A stretch of DNA of 64,000 nucleotides from an uncultured Collinsella sp. (GCA_900541855.1 UQLD01000012.1:1-64000), one strand, 5' to 3'. Counted from the first letter of the stretch, positions 24,682 through 33,363 are shown. Notes: generated from the letters alone by a model not told the origin. Numbers and translations are program-made.

Positions 24682-25386
24682 CTATCGGGTTGCCTGGGCA
24701 AGTTGCGCCAAGCTGTAGCCCTGCTGATAGACAAAGGTGAAGTATTGGGTGCAGGCGCGGTAGGCATCAAACGTCGCAAGTGCCTGCTCGACATTTGCGT
24801 AGACCTTCCAGGCCCCAAAGACCTTATAGTTCTCGCCGCGCTGGACGATAAACTCGTGCACGTCGTCGTAGGGATATCCTAGGAAGTAGCCTATTTCGTG
24901 CGGAAACTCGCAGGTGCAGTCGTTGCTGCAGCTAGCTTGCTGGGGTAGTGCGCATCGAGTCTGGCTACAGGCGCATTCCGCGACGTTATTACTCGCGAGC
25001 GTGATGCGTGATGCCAAATGCACAAGGCATGTCGAAAGGTCTCTCGTGTCGTAGCCTTCCGAGGCGAGCGCCGTTTTGGCGCAAGGGTCCGCGAAATAGG
25101 TGGTGAGGCTTTTGGCTCGATACACGTACACGAGCGCTCCGCAGGGCCGCCAGACCAAAACACTCAGGTGGATGCCAAGCGGGTCAAGCTCGCGGTTGCA
25201 CTGGGCGATAACGTTGAGCAGGCGTGCTCGGCGTTCTGCGATGGTTTCTGTTGCGGTCGAGCCGTCCCCGTGGGCGTAGGTGCCTGGATAGGTAAAGAGC
25301 GATGCCGGCTTGATGCCCGCGAGCGTGGGGGAGCAGTTGCGCACGACTGCTGCCTGAAACGTTGGGATGTCTATGGTTCGAGTCAC
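24682..25386 (-). CDS. DUF3793-family protein
   Basis: A 234-residue cytosolic protein of the DUF3793 family, found in anaerobic gut bacteria. Matching segments are RNCSPTLAGIKPASLF near the N-terminus, ALVYVYRAKSL in the middle and FPHEIGYFLGYPYDDVHEF plus FGAWKVYANVEQA at the C-side. A cysteine-rich insert (CACSQTRC, CSNDCTC) precedes the HEIG motif and could bind metal. The family has no established function; its pairing with flavodoxin and the DtxR-like site point to iron metabolism. GGAGCG precedes the ATG. Confidence 0.85.
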   Translation of the reverse strand: MTRTIDIPTFQAAVVRNCSPTLAGIKPASLFTYPGTYAHGDGSTATETIAERRARLLNVIAQCNRELDPLGIHLSVLVWRPCGALVYVYRAKSLTTYFADPCAKTALASEGYDTRDLSTCLVHLASRITLASNNVAECACSQTRCALPQQASCSNDCTCEFPHEIGYFLGYPYDDVHEFIVQRGENYKVFGAWKVYANVEQALATFDAYRACTQYFTFVYQQGYSLAQLAQATR

Positions 25387-25405
25387 GTCGCTCCTTACGG
25401 ATCTA

Positions 25406-25452
25406 AACTGTTAGCCTAGGAAAACTTATACACGAAAGTAAGCCATGGTCAA
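25406..25452 (-). promoter_or_regulatory. Promoter with DtxR/IdeR-like half-site
   Basis: On the minus strand TTGACC (25452-25447) and TATAAG (25430-25425) are 16 bases apart. Just downstream is TTTTCCTAGGCTAACAGTT (25424-25406), whose TAGGCTAAC core matches one half of the DtxR/IdeR consensus TTAGGTTAGGCTAACCTAA. Iron-dependent repression of DUF3793 and flavodoxin would follow. Only half of the palindrome is good, so the site is tentative. Confidence 0.5.
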
Positions 25453-25514
25453 CAAAAAAGTTTGAAGAGGAAAACTAATTGACCGAACGGACATGATTTT
25501 GGGTTAAGATGGGG

Positions 25515-25530
25515 ACACCCCATGGGGGTA
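25515..25530 (+). promoter_or_regulatory. CsoR-like palindrome before heavy-metal protein gene
   Basis: ACCCCATGGGGGT (25517-25529) is a GC-rich palindrome resembling copper-responsive CsoR operators. A possible TTGACC (25479-25484) with TAAGAT (25505-25510) has a long 20-base spacer, as in some metal-regulated promoters. The next gene encodes a heavy-metal-associated domain. Confidence 0.45.
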
Positions 25531-25559
25531 TCTAGATAGTGCTACTGAAAGGGGAACGC

Positions 25560-25943
25560 ATGAGTGACTTGCTCAACCCTGCGAATCTCATCGTGCTGAC
25601 CGTCATTGCCGTCGGCATGTTTTTTGGACTGCGTCGCATTGCCGCTTCGACACACGGGAAGAGTTGCTGCAGCGATGGTGCGAGCGGCAAGAAGGCCAAA
25701 AAGGTTGTGGTGGCAGACACCGACGAGTCCCACTACCCCTATCGTGAGGAACTCCTTATCGGCGGCATGAGTTGCGACGGCTGCGCCCGGAATGTGACGA
25801 ATGCCCTCAATGCGCTTGATGGCGTGTGGGCTACGGTAACGTACGCGGACCACACGGCACGCGTGCGCTCGAAGCGCCCGGTTGATCGCGACACACTCGA
25901 GACGGCAGTGAGGGGTGCGGGCTATTACGTTATGAAAATGTAG
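25560..25943 (+). CDS. Membrane-anchored heavy-metal-associated (HMA) protein
   Basis: A 127-residue protein with one N-terminal membrane segment (LIVLTVIAVGMFFGL), a short basic linker with CC (KSCCSDG) and a C-terminal HMA domain carrying the metal-binding GMSCDGCARNV. It probably binds copper or a similar ion at the membrane face as a chaperone. No P-type ATPase is adjacent. GGGGAACGC precedes the ATG at 25560; a start seven codons upstream lacks a ribosome site. Confidence 0.82.
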   Translation: MSDLLNPANLIVLTVIAVGMFFGLRRIAASTHGKSCCSDGASGKKAKKVVVADTDESHYPYREELLIGGMSCDGCARNVTNALNALDGVWATVTYADHTARVRSKRPVDRDTLETAVRGAGYYVMKM

Positions 25944-26109
25944 GCGTTGCCCTCTCCGGTGGGTACCAGCCTCCTGCCCATTGTGACTATCGGCATCCAA
26001 AAATTTGCGCAAAAATAACCTTTAGATGCGGCAAAAGTGGAGTTTGGTGACGGTTTGCGCGGAATTCGCTACCAATCGAGCATCTATGAACCCGTCCAAA
26101 AAATTACAG

Positions 26110-26125
26110 GTGTATATTTATACAC
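26110..26125. promoter_or_regulatory. Perfect 16-bp palindrome before the wall-anchored protein gene
   Basis: GTGTATATTTATACAC is a 7+7 inverted repeat around TT. It lies about 90 bases before the start at 26216, where a repressor site or promoter would be expected. TTTGCGCAAA, a shorter palindrome, lies near 26000. The cognate regulator is unknown. Confidence 0.5.
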
Positions 26126-26215
26126 TGATTATTGCTGTGCTCAGATTGCAATTAACCGTGGACAGAAATGAAGAATGCTAAAACTGGGCTTTAGGACAGG
26201 GGAGGCTATAACCTT

Positions 26216-28768
26216 ATGAGACGAGTGGGAACACTTGGCTTGGTGGCAGCGCTTGCCGCTATCTTGGTATCGCCGCTGCCGGCGCACGCCGAAGACGCAT
26301 CGGGTGCCGTTACCTACAATGCGGGAAATGGGTATTCCTTTGAGAAGCTCTCGCATCCTACGGTAGGAACGTCGCAGCCGGATGGCATCGTCGACTACCA
26401 GGGTAACGGTGCCGTTGCCGTTCCGGGCGCCGATGGTAATACGGCCAACAACGAAGGCGATCGCGGCCAGAGCTACACTTGGGCGGCTGCGAGCTATGGT
26501 GACTGGCTTTATGTGGGCACCTGCTATGCGGCGATGGGCAACACGCTGACGCTCATGAACAGCACGCTGGGCGATTCCTTTGATGTCGAAACCATGCGCC
26601 TGACGCTGGAGGCCATGTTTAACGGTACCTTCTTCTATGGACAGCAGAAGGAGGACGGCACGGCCGACAAGGACAGCGGCGGCATCTTGGTCAAGATCAA
26701 TACCAAGACCGGTGAGACCAAGCTGCTACTCTCTGAATCGCTCAACGGCGTCGCTCCTTTGTTCCGCAATGCCGTGAGCTATAAGGGTAAGCTCTATTTC
26801 TGCGGCAGCGTCAGGACCAATGACGGCAAAGGCGGCCTGCCTGCTGTATACGAGATCGATCCTAAGACGGATGAGTACAAAGTTGTCTATCAGGGCCTTT
26901 CGAGCATGCAGGATTACGGTGCTGCCTACAAGCAGGGCATTTCTACCGGTATCCGCGGCATGTGCGTCCATGATGGCCAGCTCGTCATCAGTAATGTGGG
27001 TAAAGACGCGAACGGTAATTTTGTGTCGACAATCCTGACGTCGTCTGACCCCTCGAAGGGCCAGGACAGCTTCACCGAGATTGCCAACTCGGAGACGCTG
27101 TTTGGCTATCCGGCGATTCGCTATCAGGACAGCATCTACGGCGGCGCCATTTGGGATATGGTCTCGTACAATGGCCATCTCTATGCGACCATCTGCACCG
27201 GTACGCCCGAGAACGCTCCCGATGATAATTCCATGCAGTCGTTTGCCATGGTCCGTGGCGACAAGAATGCCGACGGCAGCTATTCGTGGACTCCCATTGT
27301 CGGCGATCAGAAGACGGACGGTGCAAAGTACTGCTTTGGCATCGATCCTGCCCGTACCCGTTCTGGCGCTGCCAACCTCATCGTCTACAACGACTACCTC
27401 TATATCGGTGAATACAACGACGAGGAGATTGCCCTCGAGCGCATCCTGTTCAACAAATCCAACACCGAAGAGGGCGGCAAGGGCAGCATGGGTGGCGTTG
27501 ACTGCTCGTTTGTGAATGCCAATCTTGGGCAGTCGGTTAACATCTATCGCATGGACAAGGACGAGAACATGGAGCTCGTCGTTGGCGATCGCACCGACAT
27601 GTTCCCCGAGGGCGGTATTTCCGGCCTGACTTCGGGCTTTGGCCGAAACGAGAACCAGTACATTTGGCGCATGCAGAAGTTCGACGGCAAACTGTATATC
27701 GGTACCTTTGATACCGCGAGCCTGCTTGAGCCGATCGGCCAGTTCTCCAATGGCGACATTATCGATATGACGCCCGAGGAGTGGGACTCTCAGGTTCAGC
27801 GCCTTAGGGACCTGCTCGATCACCTGCTCGACAAGAAATCGCCTGACGACCCCATCGTTCCCGTGAACACGCTTGCGGACGATGATTCAAACGAGGCCGT
27901 CGAGGTCGATGATTCGAACGAAGCTGCTGAGGTTGATGATTCAAACAAGGCCGTCGATGTCGATGACGAGAAGACCGAGGTTGCTAAGGGCTTTGGCGAT
28001 CTGAGCGATGCGCTGGAGGATGCCGCGGGCGGTCTTTGCGATCAGGCCGCGACGATGTCCCAGGACTTTGAGGACGACGCCGCTTATGTCCAGAAGATCG
28101 ATGGCGAGATCGCGTACTTCAAGTCCTTTGCCGACCAGTATCAGGACATGCTCGATAGCTATGAGAGCCTTAAGCAGCAGTACGAGGATGCCTATGGCAC
28201 CGAGCTGCCGAGCGATATTCAGGATGCGCTCGATAAGCTGCTGAGCGAGGAGAACCTCAAGAAGTTGCAGAGTGTCCTTACGTGCATGTGTTACCTGCGC
28301 GATGCCGAGCGCGGCTTTGATATGTATGTGACCGAGGACGGCGTGAACTTTACGACGCTGACGACCAATGGCTTTAACGATCCGTATAACCATGGTCTGC
28401 GCACCTTTGCGGTGACCAACCAGGGTCTGTGCCTTGGTACCGCCAACCCGTTCTATGGTTGCCAGGTCTGGATCCAGCGCAAGGAGAATTCGGAGAATCC
28501 GGTTGATCCCGGTACTCCGGATCCGACGGAACCCACCGATCCTTCGCAGCCGGGTGGCGGCGATCAGCCTGGCGGCAGCCAGACGGGTGGCAACGACCAG
28601 TCGAGCAGCACCACGACCACCGTCACGACGACCGCTAAGAAGACTCCGAAGGACGGCTCGCTGCCTCGCGCTGGCGACTCGACCCTCACGCTGGTCTTGG
28701 GATTGCTGGTTGCAGCTGCCGCAGTGCTTGGCATTGCTCTCGTCTTGCGCAAGCGTTCTCGTCGCTAG
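26216..28768 (+). CDS. Large wall-anchored beta-propeller-like surface protein
   Basis: An 850-residue secreted protein. The signal peptide ends near AHA (residue 25). The body has recurring strand motifs of a propeller type (DWLYVGTCY, KLYFCGSV, YLYIGEYND, KLYIGTFDT) up to residue 520. Then follow three 9-residue acidic repeats (DDSNEAVEV type), a helical region (residues 590-700), one more blade-like stretch and a Pro/Thr/Gly linker. The end has a sortase-type signal: SLPRAGD, a hydrophobic helix and RKRSRR. LPRAG departs from LPxTG at the Thr. It is probably displayed on the cell wall; ligand unknown. Confidence 0.8.
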   Translation: MRRVGTLGLVAALAAILVSPLPAHAEDASGAVTYNAGNGYSFEKLSHPTVGTSQPDGIVDYQGNGAVAVPGADGNTANNEGDRGQSYTWAAASYGDWLYVGTCYAAMGNTLTLMNSTLGDSFDVETMRLTLEAMFNGTFFYGQQKEDGTADKDSGGILVKINTKTGETKLLLSESLNGVAPLFRNAVSYKGKLYFCGSVRTNDGKGGLPAVYEIDPKTDEYKVVYQGLSSMQDYGAAYKQGISTGIRGMCVHDGQLVISNVGKDANGNFVSTILTSSDPSKGQDSFTEIANSETLFGYPAIRYQDSIYGGAIWDMVSYNGHLYATICTGTPENAPDDNSMQSFAMVRGDKNADGSYSWTPIVGDQKTDGAKYCFGIDPARTRSGAANLIVYNDYLYIGEYNDEEIALERILFNKSNTEEGGKGSMGGVDCSFVNANLGQSVNIYRMDKDENMELVVGDRTDMFPEGGISGLTSGFGRNENQYIWRMQKFDGKLYIGTFDTASLLEPIGQFSNGDIIDMTPEEWDSQVQRLRDLLDHLLDKKSPDDPIVPVNTLADDDSNEAVEVDDSNEAAEVDDSNKAVDVDDEKTEVAKGFGDLSDALEDAAGGLCDQAATMSQDFEDDAAYVQKIDGEIAYFKSFADQYQDMLDSYESLKQQYEDAYGTELPSDIQDALDKLLSEENLKKLQSVLTCMCYLRDAERGFDMYVTEDGVNFTTLTTNGFNDPYNHGLRTFAVTNQGLCLGTANPFYGCQVWIQRKENSENPVDPGTPDPTEPTDPSQPGGGDQPGGSQTGGNDQSSSTTTTVTTTAKKTPKDGSLPRAGDSTLTLVLGLLVAAAAVLGIALVLRKRSRR
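27881..27961 (+). repeat. Three 27-bp in-frame tandem repeats
   Basis: Units at 27881-27907, 27908-27934 and 27935-27961 encode DDSNEAVEV, DDSNEAAEV and DDSNKAVDV. They form an acidic spacer within the surface protein and could vary in number between strains. Confidence 0.85.
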
Positions 28769-29202
28769 GCTCGTCCGCGTAGCTCAATGTCCTGGATATC
28801 GTCGAAGTTGATGGCGATATCCCTGAGTTTGAGCAGCTTGAATGCGGGTAACGCTTCGTCGAGAATGCCCGTGCGGCTACGATAGCCGTACGTATCGTAA
28901 TAGGTGACGCGCACCAAGTCGCCGCGTTTGAGGCCCTCGAGCTTTTGCGAAAGCTCGAGGGCTTTTTCTTCCGTGAGCTCACGTTTTTGCTCGACGGTGA
29001 TTTCCTGCTTGCGCACGAGTTCGTAGTATCCCGTGAGGGCGGCAAAGGGTATAAACTGTGCGGCGCGGTTGGCGCGCACGGCACCGTTGGCAGTGAGGTT
29101 GGGGTCGGCTGCGCGGCGTCTGCCCTCGGGGTCCGCCAGGCGCTCGAAGGCGGTCGGCGGGCGCATGGGCTGTTGTTTGGGTTTAGGCACGGTGTCCTCC
29201 AA
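28765..29202 (-). CDS. YolD-like protein
   Basis: A 145-residue protein with the YolD-like segment NRAAQFIPFAALTGYYELV and a C-terminal RGDLVRVTYYDTYGYR part. YolD-like proteins are encoded next to Y-family polymerases (UvrX/YqjW type) in many Gram-positive bacteria and are thought to act with them. Its start overlaps the end of the polymerase gene by 20 bases, so translation is coupled. It converges on the surface-protein gene with a four-base overlap of ends. Confidence 0.85.
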   Translation of the reverse strand: MEDTVPKPKQQPMRPPTAFERLADPEGRRRAADPNLTANGAVRANRAAQFIPFAALTGYYELVRKQEITVEQKRELTEEKALELSQKLEGLKRGDLVRVTYYDTYGYRSRTGILDEALPAFKLLKLRDIAINFDDIQDIELRGRA

Positions 29203-30688
29203 CTTGATCGTTGCGCTCGCGCGCGGTGGCGCCGGCGGTAAAGCTTAATCCCTTGACGAGCGCGTTCTTGCCGTACTTGCCTTTCACGGCCAGGACGGCG
29301 CGCGCCAGGTCGCGCTCGCGCTCATCGGCCTCGATATCGCTGAACAGATCGATGGTGGCAAATTCCTCGGGCACAAGATTGCTAAAGCCCAGGTTGATGC
29401 GCTTGACCGGTCGTTTGGGATCGACAGTCTGCGCCCAGAGCTCATCGAAATAGCCCATGATCTTCTTAAACGAATTGGTACGCTCGGGCAGCTTGCGCGA
29501 GGCGTTGGAGTGCGCAAAGAGCGCGGCATAGCCACCACGCGGTTTGCCACCATGCTCTCCCACAAAGATGCCATCGATTGCCTGCGCTTCGCGCACCAGG
29601 CGGCGCCGTTCGTCATCGCGCTGGACGGGCTTGGGAGCACGGGGCGCGAGCTCGGGGCCGGCGGTTGCGGTGGGTTCGATGCTCGACGTACTCGAGCGCA
29701 GGTGTCCGCATCCGTCCACATATTGTGCAGTACCGCTGGCATCAAGCCTGCGTATGTCGGCGCGCTCGCTCGCGTAGCCCACAAAGAGCGAGATGCTGTC
29801 GCAGACCACGTGCTTATCGATCAAGTCCAACACGGCGTTGTCGACCATCTCGCGCAAGACGGTGTAGGCCTGCTCGTAGGCATAGCCCTTCGAGAGCACC
29901 TGTCCTGTGGTGGTCGAAGTTGCTTGCGGGCGATAGGCTTGGATATCGGCGATGGTTGTCGGCTCGCGTCCGAAGGCGTGGTCGATGAGATACTCGGCAT
30001 TGACGCCGAGCTCGTCGTAAAGCAGGTTTTCGTCGAGCGCCGCGACGCCCATCAGATCGTAGACGCCGTATTTTTCGAGTCGTGCTGCCACGCCGGGGCC
30101 GATGCCCCAGATATCGGTGATGGGACGATGGGGCCAGATTTCCTTGCGAAAGGTCTCATCGTCGAGTATGCCGATGCGGCTGGGTACGTGCTTGGCGGTG
30201 ATATCGAGTGCAACCTTGGCCTGGAATAGGTTGGGGCCGATGCCGACCGTCGCCGTGATGCCGGTGCGCGCCAGGACCTCGTCGCGCAACATGCAGGCGA
30301 AGCCTTCCGCATCGGTGTGATAGAGGTCCAGATAGGGTGTCACGTCGATAAAGCACTCGTCAATTGAGTAGACGTGCACGTCCTGGGGGCTGACGTATTC
30401 CAGATAGATGCCGTAGATTTGCGCCGACACCTCCATGTAGTGCTGCATGCGCGGCACTGCTTTGATGCAGTCGATGCCGTCGGGAATCTCGAACAGACGG
30501 CAGCGGTTGTGAATACCTAAGTCCTTCATGGCCTGCGTGATAGCGAGGCAGATGGTCGTGCGTCCGCGCGATTCGTCGGCAACGACCAGGTTGGTGGTGA
30601 GCGGATCGAGCCCACGGTCGACGCACTCGACGCTGGCATAAAACGTCTTGAGGTCGATGCAGATATAGGTGTGCTGCTCGTGCGCCAT
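29183..30688 (-). CDS. Y-family DNA polymerase (UmuC/UvrX-like)
   Basis: A 501-residue translesion polymerase. The catalytic palm has IDLKTFYASVE near the N-terminus and VYSIDECFIDVT, with the acidic residues; the helix-hairpin-helix segment is WGIGPGVAARLEKYGV; the little-finger domain follows (SISLFVGYASE). A roughly 70-residue charged linker (from TSSIEPTATA) splits the little-finger region from the C-terminus. ATG at 30688 is preceded by GAAGGG. Two LexA-like boxes lie 15-45 bases upstream, so SOS induction is expected. Confidence 0.92.
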   Translation of the reverse strand: MAHEQHTYICIDLKTFYASVECVDRGLDPLTTNLVVADESRGRTTICLAITQAMKDLGIHNRCRLFEIPDGIDCIKAVPRMQHYMEVSAQIYGIYLEYVSPQDVHVYSIDECFIDVTPYLDLYHTDAEGFACMLRDEVLARTGITATVGIGPNLFQAKVALDITAKHVPSRIGILDDETFRKEIWPHRPITDIWGIGPGVAARLEKYGVYDLMGVAALDENLLYDELGVNAEYLIDHAFGREPTTIADIQAYRPQATSTTTGQVLSKGYAYEQAYTVLREMVDNAVLDLIDKHVVCDSISLFVGYASERADIRRLDASGTAQYVDGCGHLRSSTSSIEPTATAGPELAPRAPKPVQRDDERRRLVREAQAIDGIFVGEHGGKPRGGYAALFAHSNASRKLPERTNSFKKIMGYFDELWAQTVDPKRPVKRINLGFSNLVPEEFATIDLFSDIEADERERDLARAVLAVKGKYGKNALVKGLSFTAGATARERNDQVGGHRA

Positions 30689-30703
30689 CCGTGCCCTTCC
30701 ATC

Positions 30704-30733
30704 AAACACATGTTCTTATCGAATACCTGTTCG
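30704..30733 (-). promoter_or_regulatory. Two LexA-like SOS boxes
   Basis: On the minus strand GAACATGTGTTT (30715-30704) and GAACAGGTATTC (30732-30721) both fit the Gram-positive LexA pattern GAAC-N4-GTTC with one mismatch each. Their spacing of 17 bases places them over the promoter of the polymerase/YolD operon. Confidence 0.7.
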
Positions 30734-30912
30734 ATAATACCCGCTTGCACGGACACCGTCAAAATCTGTCCCTTTTTGGCAAGTATGGTCGTGCGGCTTC
30801 ATCGGGGTTTTAACGCAGCCCTAAAGAGCGCGAAACAGCTCGGAAAAGCTCGCTTCGTAGCATGAGCCTAACGATCGATACCACCATAAAGCACGGAAGG
30901 GTTGTGGGGATA

Positions 30913-31437
30913 ATGGTCAACTATGGGTTTGGTATGCCGACGCGCTTGGTTGCGGATGGGGATGTGGCTCGCTGGTGCGGGCGATTGGTTGCCCACTATG
31001 GCGGCACCAAGGCACTGGTCGTGCTGGGAGGCGACAAGCACACGCGCGATGAGCTCGTTTCGGCGGCGCTGGGCTCGCTCGATCGTGCCCTGCTCGAACG
31101 CGTACTCTTTCGTTGCGGTTCGGCCGGGGGCGACGGGGGAGACGATTTGGTCGATGAGGCCGTAGCCCTGGCAACCGATGAGGGCGTGGACTTTGTCCTG
31201 GCGATTGGCGATGCCGATACTGCTGGCTTTGCGCGCGAGCTCGCGCGTCGCATGGCGGCGCTCGATGCCGGCGAAGACGGTTTTGTCCCTTATGGATGCA
31301 TTCTCTCGGAGGGCAAGGCGCCTGCTGTCGTGGGCACCGGTGAGGTTCCCGTTTTTGCCATTATCGCGCCCGAACTGCTGGAGGGCATCGGGTCTCCTCT
31401 GCGTGAGTTGCTCGGTAGCATCTGCGCCGCGGCCTAA
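30913..31437 (+). CDS. Truncated iron-type alcohol dehydrogenase-like protein
   Basis: A 174-residue protein similar only to the N-terminal nucleotide-binding half of iron-containing alcohol dehydrogenases: YGFGMPTRLVADGD at the start, KALVVLGGDKHTRDEL, and GVDFVLAIGDADTAGFA, where the usual GGGSxxD is changed to GDADTAG. The C-terminal metal-binding domain with its His ligands is absent, so dehydrogenase activity is unlikely. It may be a decayed gene or a repurposed domain. ATG at 30913 has GTGGGG upstream and fits family starts; ATG at 30862 is possible. Confidence 0.6.
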   Translation: MVNYGFGMPTRLVADGDVARWCGRLVAHYGGTKALVVLGGDKHTRDELVSAALGSLDRALLERVLFRCGSAGGDGGDDLVDEAVALATDEGVDFVLAIGDADTAGFARELARRMAALDAGEDGFVPYGCILSEGKAPAVVGTGEVPVFAIIAPELLEGIGSPLRELLGSICAAA

Positions 31438-31446
31438 TATTTGCCA

Positions 31447-31510
31447 TAAAAGGACGGGTTATTTTTGGTTGGTAAAGCGTTTGACCTGCCAAAATAAGCC
31501 TGTCCCTTTT
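31447..31510 (+). terminator. Terminator-like hairpin element
   Basis: The left arm 31448-31468 (AAAGGACGGGTTATTTTTGG) pairs with CCAAAATAAGCCTGTCC (31489-31505) with a few G-U and a bulge, followed by CTTTTTAA. It ends transcription from the dehydrogenase-like gene and precedes pgi. A similar CTGTCCCTTTTT string occurs at 30766-30777. Confidence 0.7.
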
Positions 31511-31636
31511 TAATCGGTTGCCGTTTGGGGGCCGATTGGCAACGCTCGCTGATTGTAGTCTTGACCTGCGCTAGAATAGTGGCATCTGAATGTCCGGGCG
31601 CATGGAGGCGTGCGCCCGTATGCTGAGGAGGACTCT

Positions 31637-33331
31637 ATGGCAACTGTTGCCGCACCTATCGATGCTACGTCGACTGCCGCTTGGAAGGCACTCGAGGCTC
31701 ATCAGGAGAAGCTCGAGGCTGAAGGTATCGACCTCAAGGCCTGGTTCGCTGCTGACGCCGACCGCGTGAACAAGCTGAGCTTTGACGCCGGTGACCTGCA
31801 CTTCGATCTGTCGAAGAACCTGGTGACCGATGAGACCGTCAAGCTGCTGTGCGATCTTGCCCGTGAGGTGAAGCTCGAGGAGCGCCGCGACGCCATGTTC
31901 TCCGGCGAGCACATCAACACCACCGAGGACCGCGCCGTCCTGCACACCGCGCTGCGCCGCCCGGCAAGCGAGAAGGGCCAGCTCATCGTCGACGGCCAGG
32001 ACGTCGTCGCCGACGTGCACGAGGTTCTCGACCGCATGTATGCCTTCGCCGAGCGCGTGCGCTCCGGTGAGTGGAAGGGCGTTACCGGCAAAAAGATCGA
32101 GCACCTGGTGTCCATCGGCATCGGCGGCTCCGATCTGGGCCCGGTCATGGCTTACGAGGCTCTGCGTCCCTATGCCGACGCCGGTATCGACTGCCGCTAC
32201 ATCTCCAACATCGACCCCAACGACCAGGCCGAGAAGCTCAAGGGCTTGGATCCCGAGACCACGCTCGTGATCATCGTCTCCAAGACCTTCACCACACTTG
32301 AGACCCTCACCAACGCTCGCGAGGTCAAGACCTGGATGCTCGAGCAGCTCAAGGCTCAGGGCGCCATCGACGGCTCCGATGAGCAGAACGCCGAGGCCGT
32401 GGCAAAGCACTTCGTCGCCGTTTCCACCGCACTCGAGAAGGTCGAGGCCTTCGGCATCGACCCTGCCAACGCCTTCGGTTTCTGGAACTGGGTTGGCGGC
32501 CGCTATTCTGTTGACTCCGCCGTAGGCCTGTCGCTGATCGTCGTGCTCGGCCCCGAGCGCTTCCAGCAGTTCCTCGAGGGCTTCCATGCCATCGACGAGT
32601 ACTTCTGCAATACCCCGCTCGAGAACAATGCCGTTGCGCTGATGGGCCTGCTCAACGTCTGGTACGTCAACTTCTTCGGTTCCAAGAGCCACGCCGTGCT
32701 GCCGTACTGCCAGTACCTGCATCGTTTCCCGGCCTACCTGCAGCAGCTCACCATGGAGTCCAACGGCAAGCATGTCCGCTGGGACGGCAGCGCCGTGACC
32801 TCCGACACCGGTGAGATCTTCTGGGGCGAGCCCGGCACCAACGGCCAGCATGCCTTCTACCAGCTGCTGCACCAGGGCACCGTGGTGGTTCCGGCCGATT
32901 TCATCGCCTTCGCCAATACCGCAAACCCTGCGACCGACAGCGGTCAGGACGTGCATGAGCTGTTCCTGGGCAACTTCCTGGCCCAGACCAAGGCGCTCGC
33001 CTTTGGCAAGACGGCCGACGAGGTCCGTGCCGAGGGCACGCCCGAGCAGATCGTCCCGGCCCGTTGCTTTGAGGGCAACCGCCCGACGACCTCGATCTTC
33101 GGCGACACGCTGACCCCGTTCGCGCTCGGCGAGCTCATCGCCCTGTACGAGCACATCACGTTTGTCGAGGGCACGGTCTGGGGCATCGACTCCTACGACC
33201 AGTGGGGCGTTGAGCTGGGCAAGCAGCTTGCCAAGCAGATCACCCCTGCCTTCCACGATGATGCCGCCAAGGCCGAGCAGGACGCTTCGACCCAGGCGCT
33301 CATCGAGTTCTATCGCGCGCACCGCAAGTAG
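31637..33331 (+). CDS. pgi: Glucose-6-phosphate isomerase
   Basis: Interconverts glucose 6-phosphate and fructose 6-phosphate in glycolysis. The 564-residue length fits the long bacterial PGI class. Signatures include SIGIGGSDLGPVMAYEAL, FVAVSTALEKVEAFGI, FWNWVGGRYSVDSAVGLS and GIDSYDQWGVELGK, with the catalytic Glu, His and Lys regions present. GAGGAGGA precedes the ATG at 31637. Codon use is strongly biased to C/G endings, as expected for a highly expressed gene. Confidence 0.97.
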   Translation: MATVAAPIDATSTAAWKALEAHQEKLEAEGIDLKAWFAADADRVNKLSFDAGDLHFDLSKNLVTDETVKLLCDLAREVKLEERRDAMFSGEHINTTEDRAVLHTALRRPASEKGQLIVDGQDVVADVHEVLDRMYAFAERVRSGEWKGVTGKKIEHLVSIGIGGSDLGPVMAYEALRPYADAGIDCRYISNIDPNDQAEKLKGLDPETTLVIIVSKTFTTLETLTNAREVKTWMLEQLKAQGAIDGSDEQNAEAVAKHFVAVSTALEKVEAFGIDPANAFGFWNWVGGRYSVDSAVGLSLIVVLGPERFQQFLEGFHAIDEYFCNTPLENNAVALMGLLNVWYVNFFGSKSHAVLPYCQYLHRFPAYLQQLTMESNGKHVRWDGSAVTSDTGEIFWGEPGTNGQHAFYQLLHQGTVVVPADFIAFANTANPATDSGQDVHELFLGNFLAQTKALAFGKTADEVRAEGTPEQIVPARCFEGNRPTTSIFGDTLTPFALGELIALYEHITFVEGTVWGIDSYDQWGVELGKQLAKQITPAFHDDAAKAEQDASTQALIEFYRAHRK

Positions 33332-33363
33332 TCGCTGCTGTTAACGCATCGCGCCTTATAGTC

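Noticed and set aside
27881..27961. CRISPR-like repeat array
   Set aside because: The three units are contiguous, in frame and encode a peptide repeat; there are no spacers. No CRISPR array or cas gene was seen anywhere in the window.
26216..28768. Minus-strand frames within the surface-protein gene (for example 26726-27823)
   Set aside because: Antisense shadows without ribosome sites; the plus-strand product has a signal peptide, repeats and a sorting signal.
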